Positions 63,612 to 64,000 of a DNA stretch of 64,000 bases are shown one piece after another; position 1 is the first letter of the stretch; each line of letters opens with the position of its first letter. The position numbers were made by a program, and so were the translations under genes. The notes under the pieces are model-generated. The model saw nothing but the letters and a program-made list of their open reading frames with translations. It did not search any database and was not told the DNA's origin. Source of the stretch: Axinella damicornis (taxonomy: Eukaryota > Porifera > Demospongiae > Axinellida > Axinellidae). Location of the stretch: positions 7,604,646 through 7,668,645 of the forward strand of contig OZ007514.1 in NCBI GenBank assembly GCA_963931865.1, read 5' to 3'.

Positions 63612-63983
63612 AGTTTGATGCTGGATTACCTGAAGGAACTTCTGAATATTTTGTTGAAATTTGGAAAGTTGGTCTTGGGTACAGGGATCACTATTATCAA
63701 GATTACCTTGTGAGGAAAAGATATTGAGAATGTGCAATCTAGCCTCAATGAGTGCCTGGTTAGTGTTTAAACTGCTGACATATATACTTGTCTGTCTGTG
63801 TGTGGAGGTACCGATACTGTAAGCAGGAAAGAGCAGGAAAGAAAGTTTGAGATTTCACAGGAGCGAAGAAAAACGTTGAAAGTCATGCTGGAGCAATTAT
63901 ATAGAACGGAACATGTAGACCATGGATCATTAGATGCACAAAGATCGACAGCAGCAAAGACATTGGAGCGACAACAGCAGTGA
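63612..63983 (+). CDS. Candidate 3' exons of an unidentified gene
   Basis: After the acceptor CTGCTTGTGCAG (~63612) the frame reads FDAGLPEGTSEYFVEIWKVG + LGYRDHYYQDYL, then a donor-like CTT|GTGAGG. The terminal piece, after GAAAGAGCAG (~63838), reads ERKFEISQERRKTLKVMLEQ + LYRTEHVDHGSLDAQRST and ends ERQQQ-TGA (63981-63983). The phases agree (0/0). The tail is charged and helical. No family recognised. Confidence 0.35.
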
Positions 63984-64000
63984 CTTGTAATCATTGTTTA

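Overview
The window reads as nuclear DNA of an animal: genes are split by GT-AG introns and repeats dominate. Two recognisable host genes point to an early-branching metazoan, most plausibly a sponge (inference; the sequence gives no species name). One is the first coding exon of Dishevelled (DIX domain, + strand, 52004-52164). The other is the 3' part of a seven-transmembrane receptor with Frizzled-like layout (+ strand, exons at 5903-6036, 10697-11034 and 16499-16978). A few further exon-like pieces are supported only by open frames and splice sites (28.2-28.5 kb minus, 29.08-29.31 kb plus, 44.9-45.0 kb minus, 48.6-49.8 kb minus, 63.6-64.0 kb plus).

Most of the rest is mobile DNA, much of it nested. 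Protein-coding remnants are: a DDE/DUF7869-like transposase with a C-terminal C2HC finger (459-2119); an integrase-core (rve-like) protein pseudogene (24.7-25.75 kb, minus); four larger non-LTR reverse-transcriptase relics (17.8-19.4, 26.3-27.2, 30.5-32.4 and 41.9-43.6 kb); an RT scrap (8.88-9.03 kb); and an AP-endonuclease scrap (22.3 kb). All are broken by frameshifts, stops, truncations or a missing catalytic motif.

Non-autonomous DNA elements are abundant and several have readable target-site duplications (TSDs). A 600-bp element at 47448-48047 has 71-bp terminal inverted repeats, a perfect 9-bp TSD, and a RecQ-type helicase fragment inside; this is the layout of a Pack-MULE. Short foldbacks with the same TAGCCTC termini and 9-bp TSDs lie at 3356-3436 and 11419-11441, the latter only 23 bp long. 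A second foldback family (termini CARGAGC) leaves 7-bp TSDs at four sites. piggyBac-like elements (TTAA TSD) occur at 22.5, 37.0-41.5 and 53.85 kb. The middle one contains a 4.18-kb inverted-repeat element with AATT TSD, which itself carries another MITE and a 57-bp minisatellite.

Two dispersed repeat families carry ATGGCG start-codon contexts followed by consensus 5' splice sites. One of them (family V) is an internal dimer and forms a 3.7-kb tandem/inverted array at 54.6-58.2 kb. A ~170-bp satellite lies in two inverted blocks (30.2-33.2 and 34.2-35.1 kb), the first split by a retroelement. Minisatellites lie at 12.1, 28.7, 35.5 and 38.4 kb, and G/C homopolymers of 23-32 bp occur six times. 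No bacterial features, rRNA genes or CRISPR arrays were seen.
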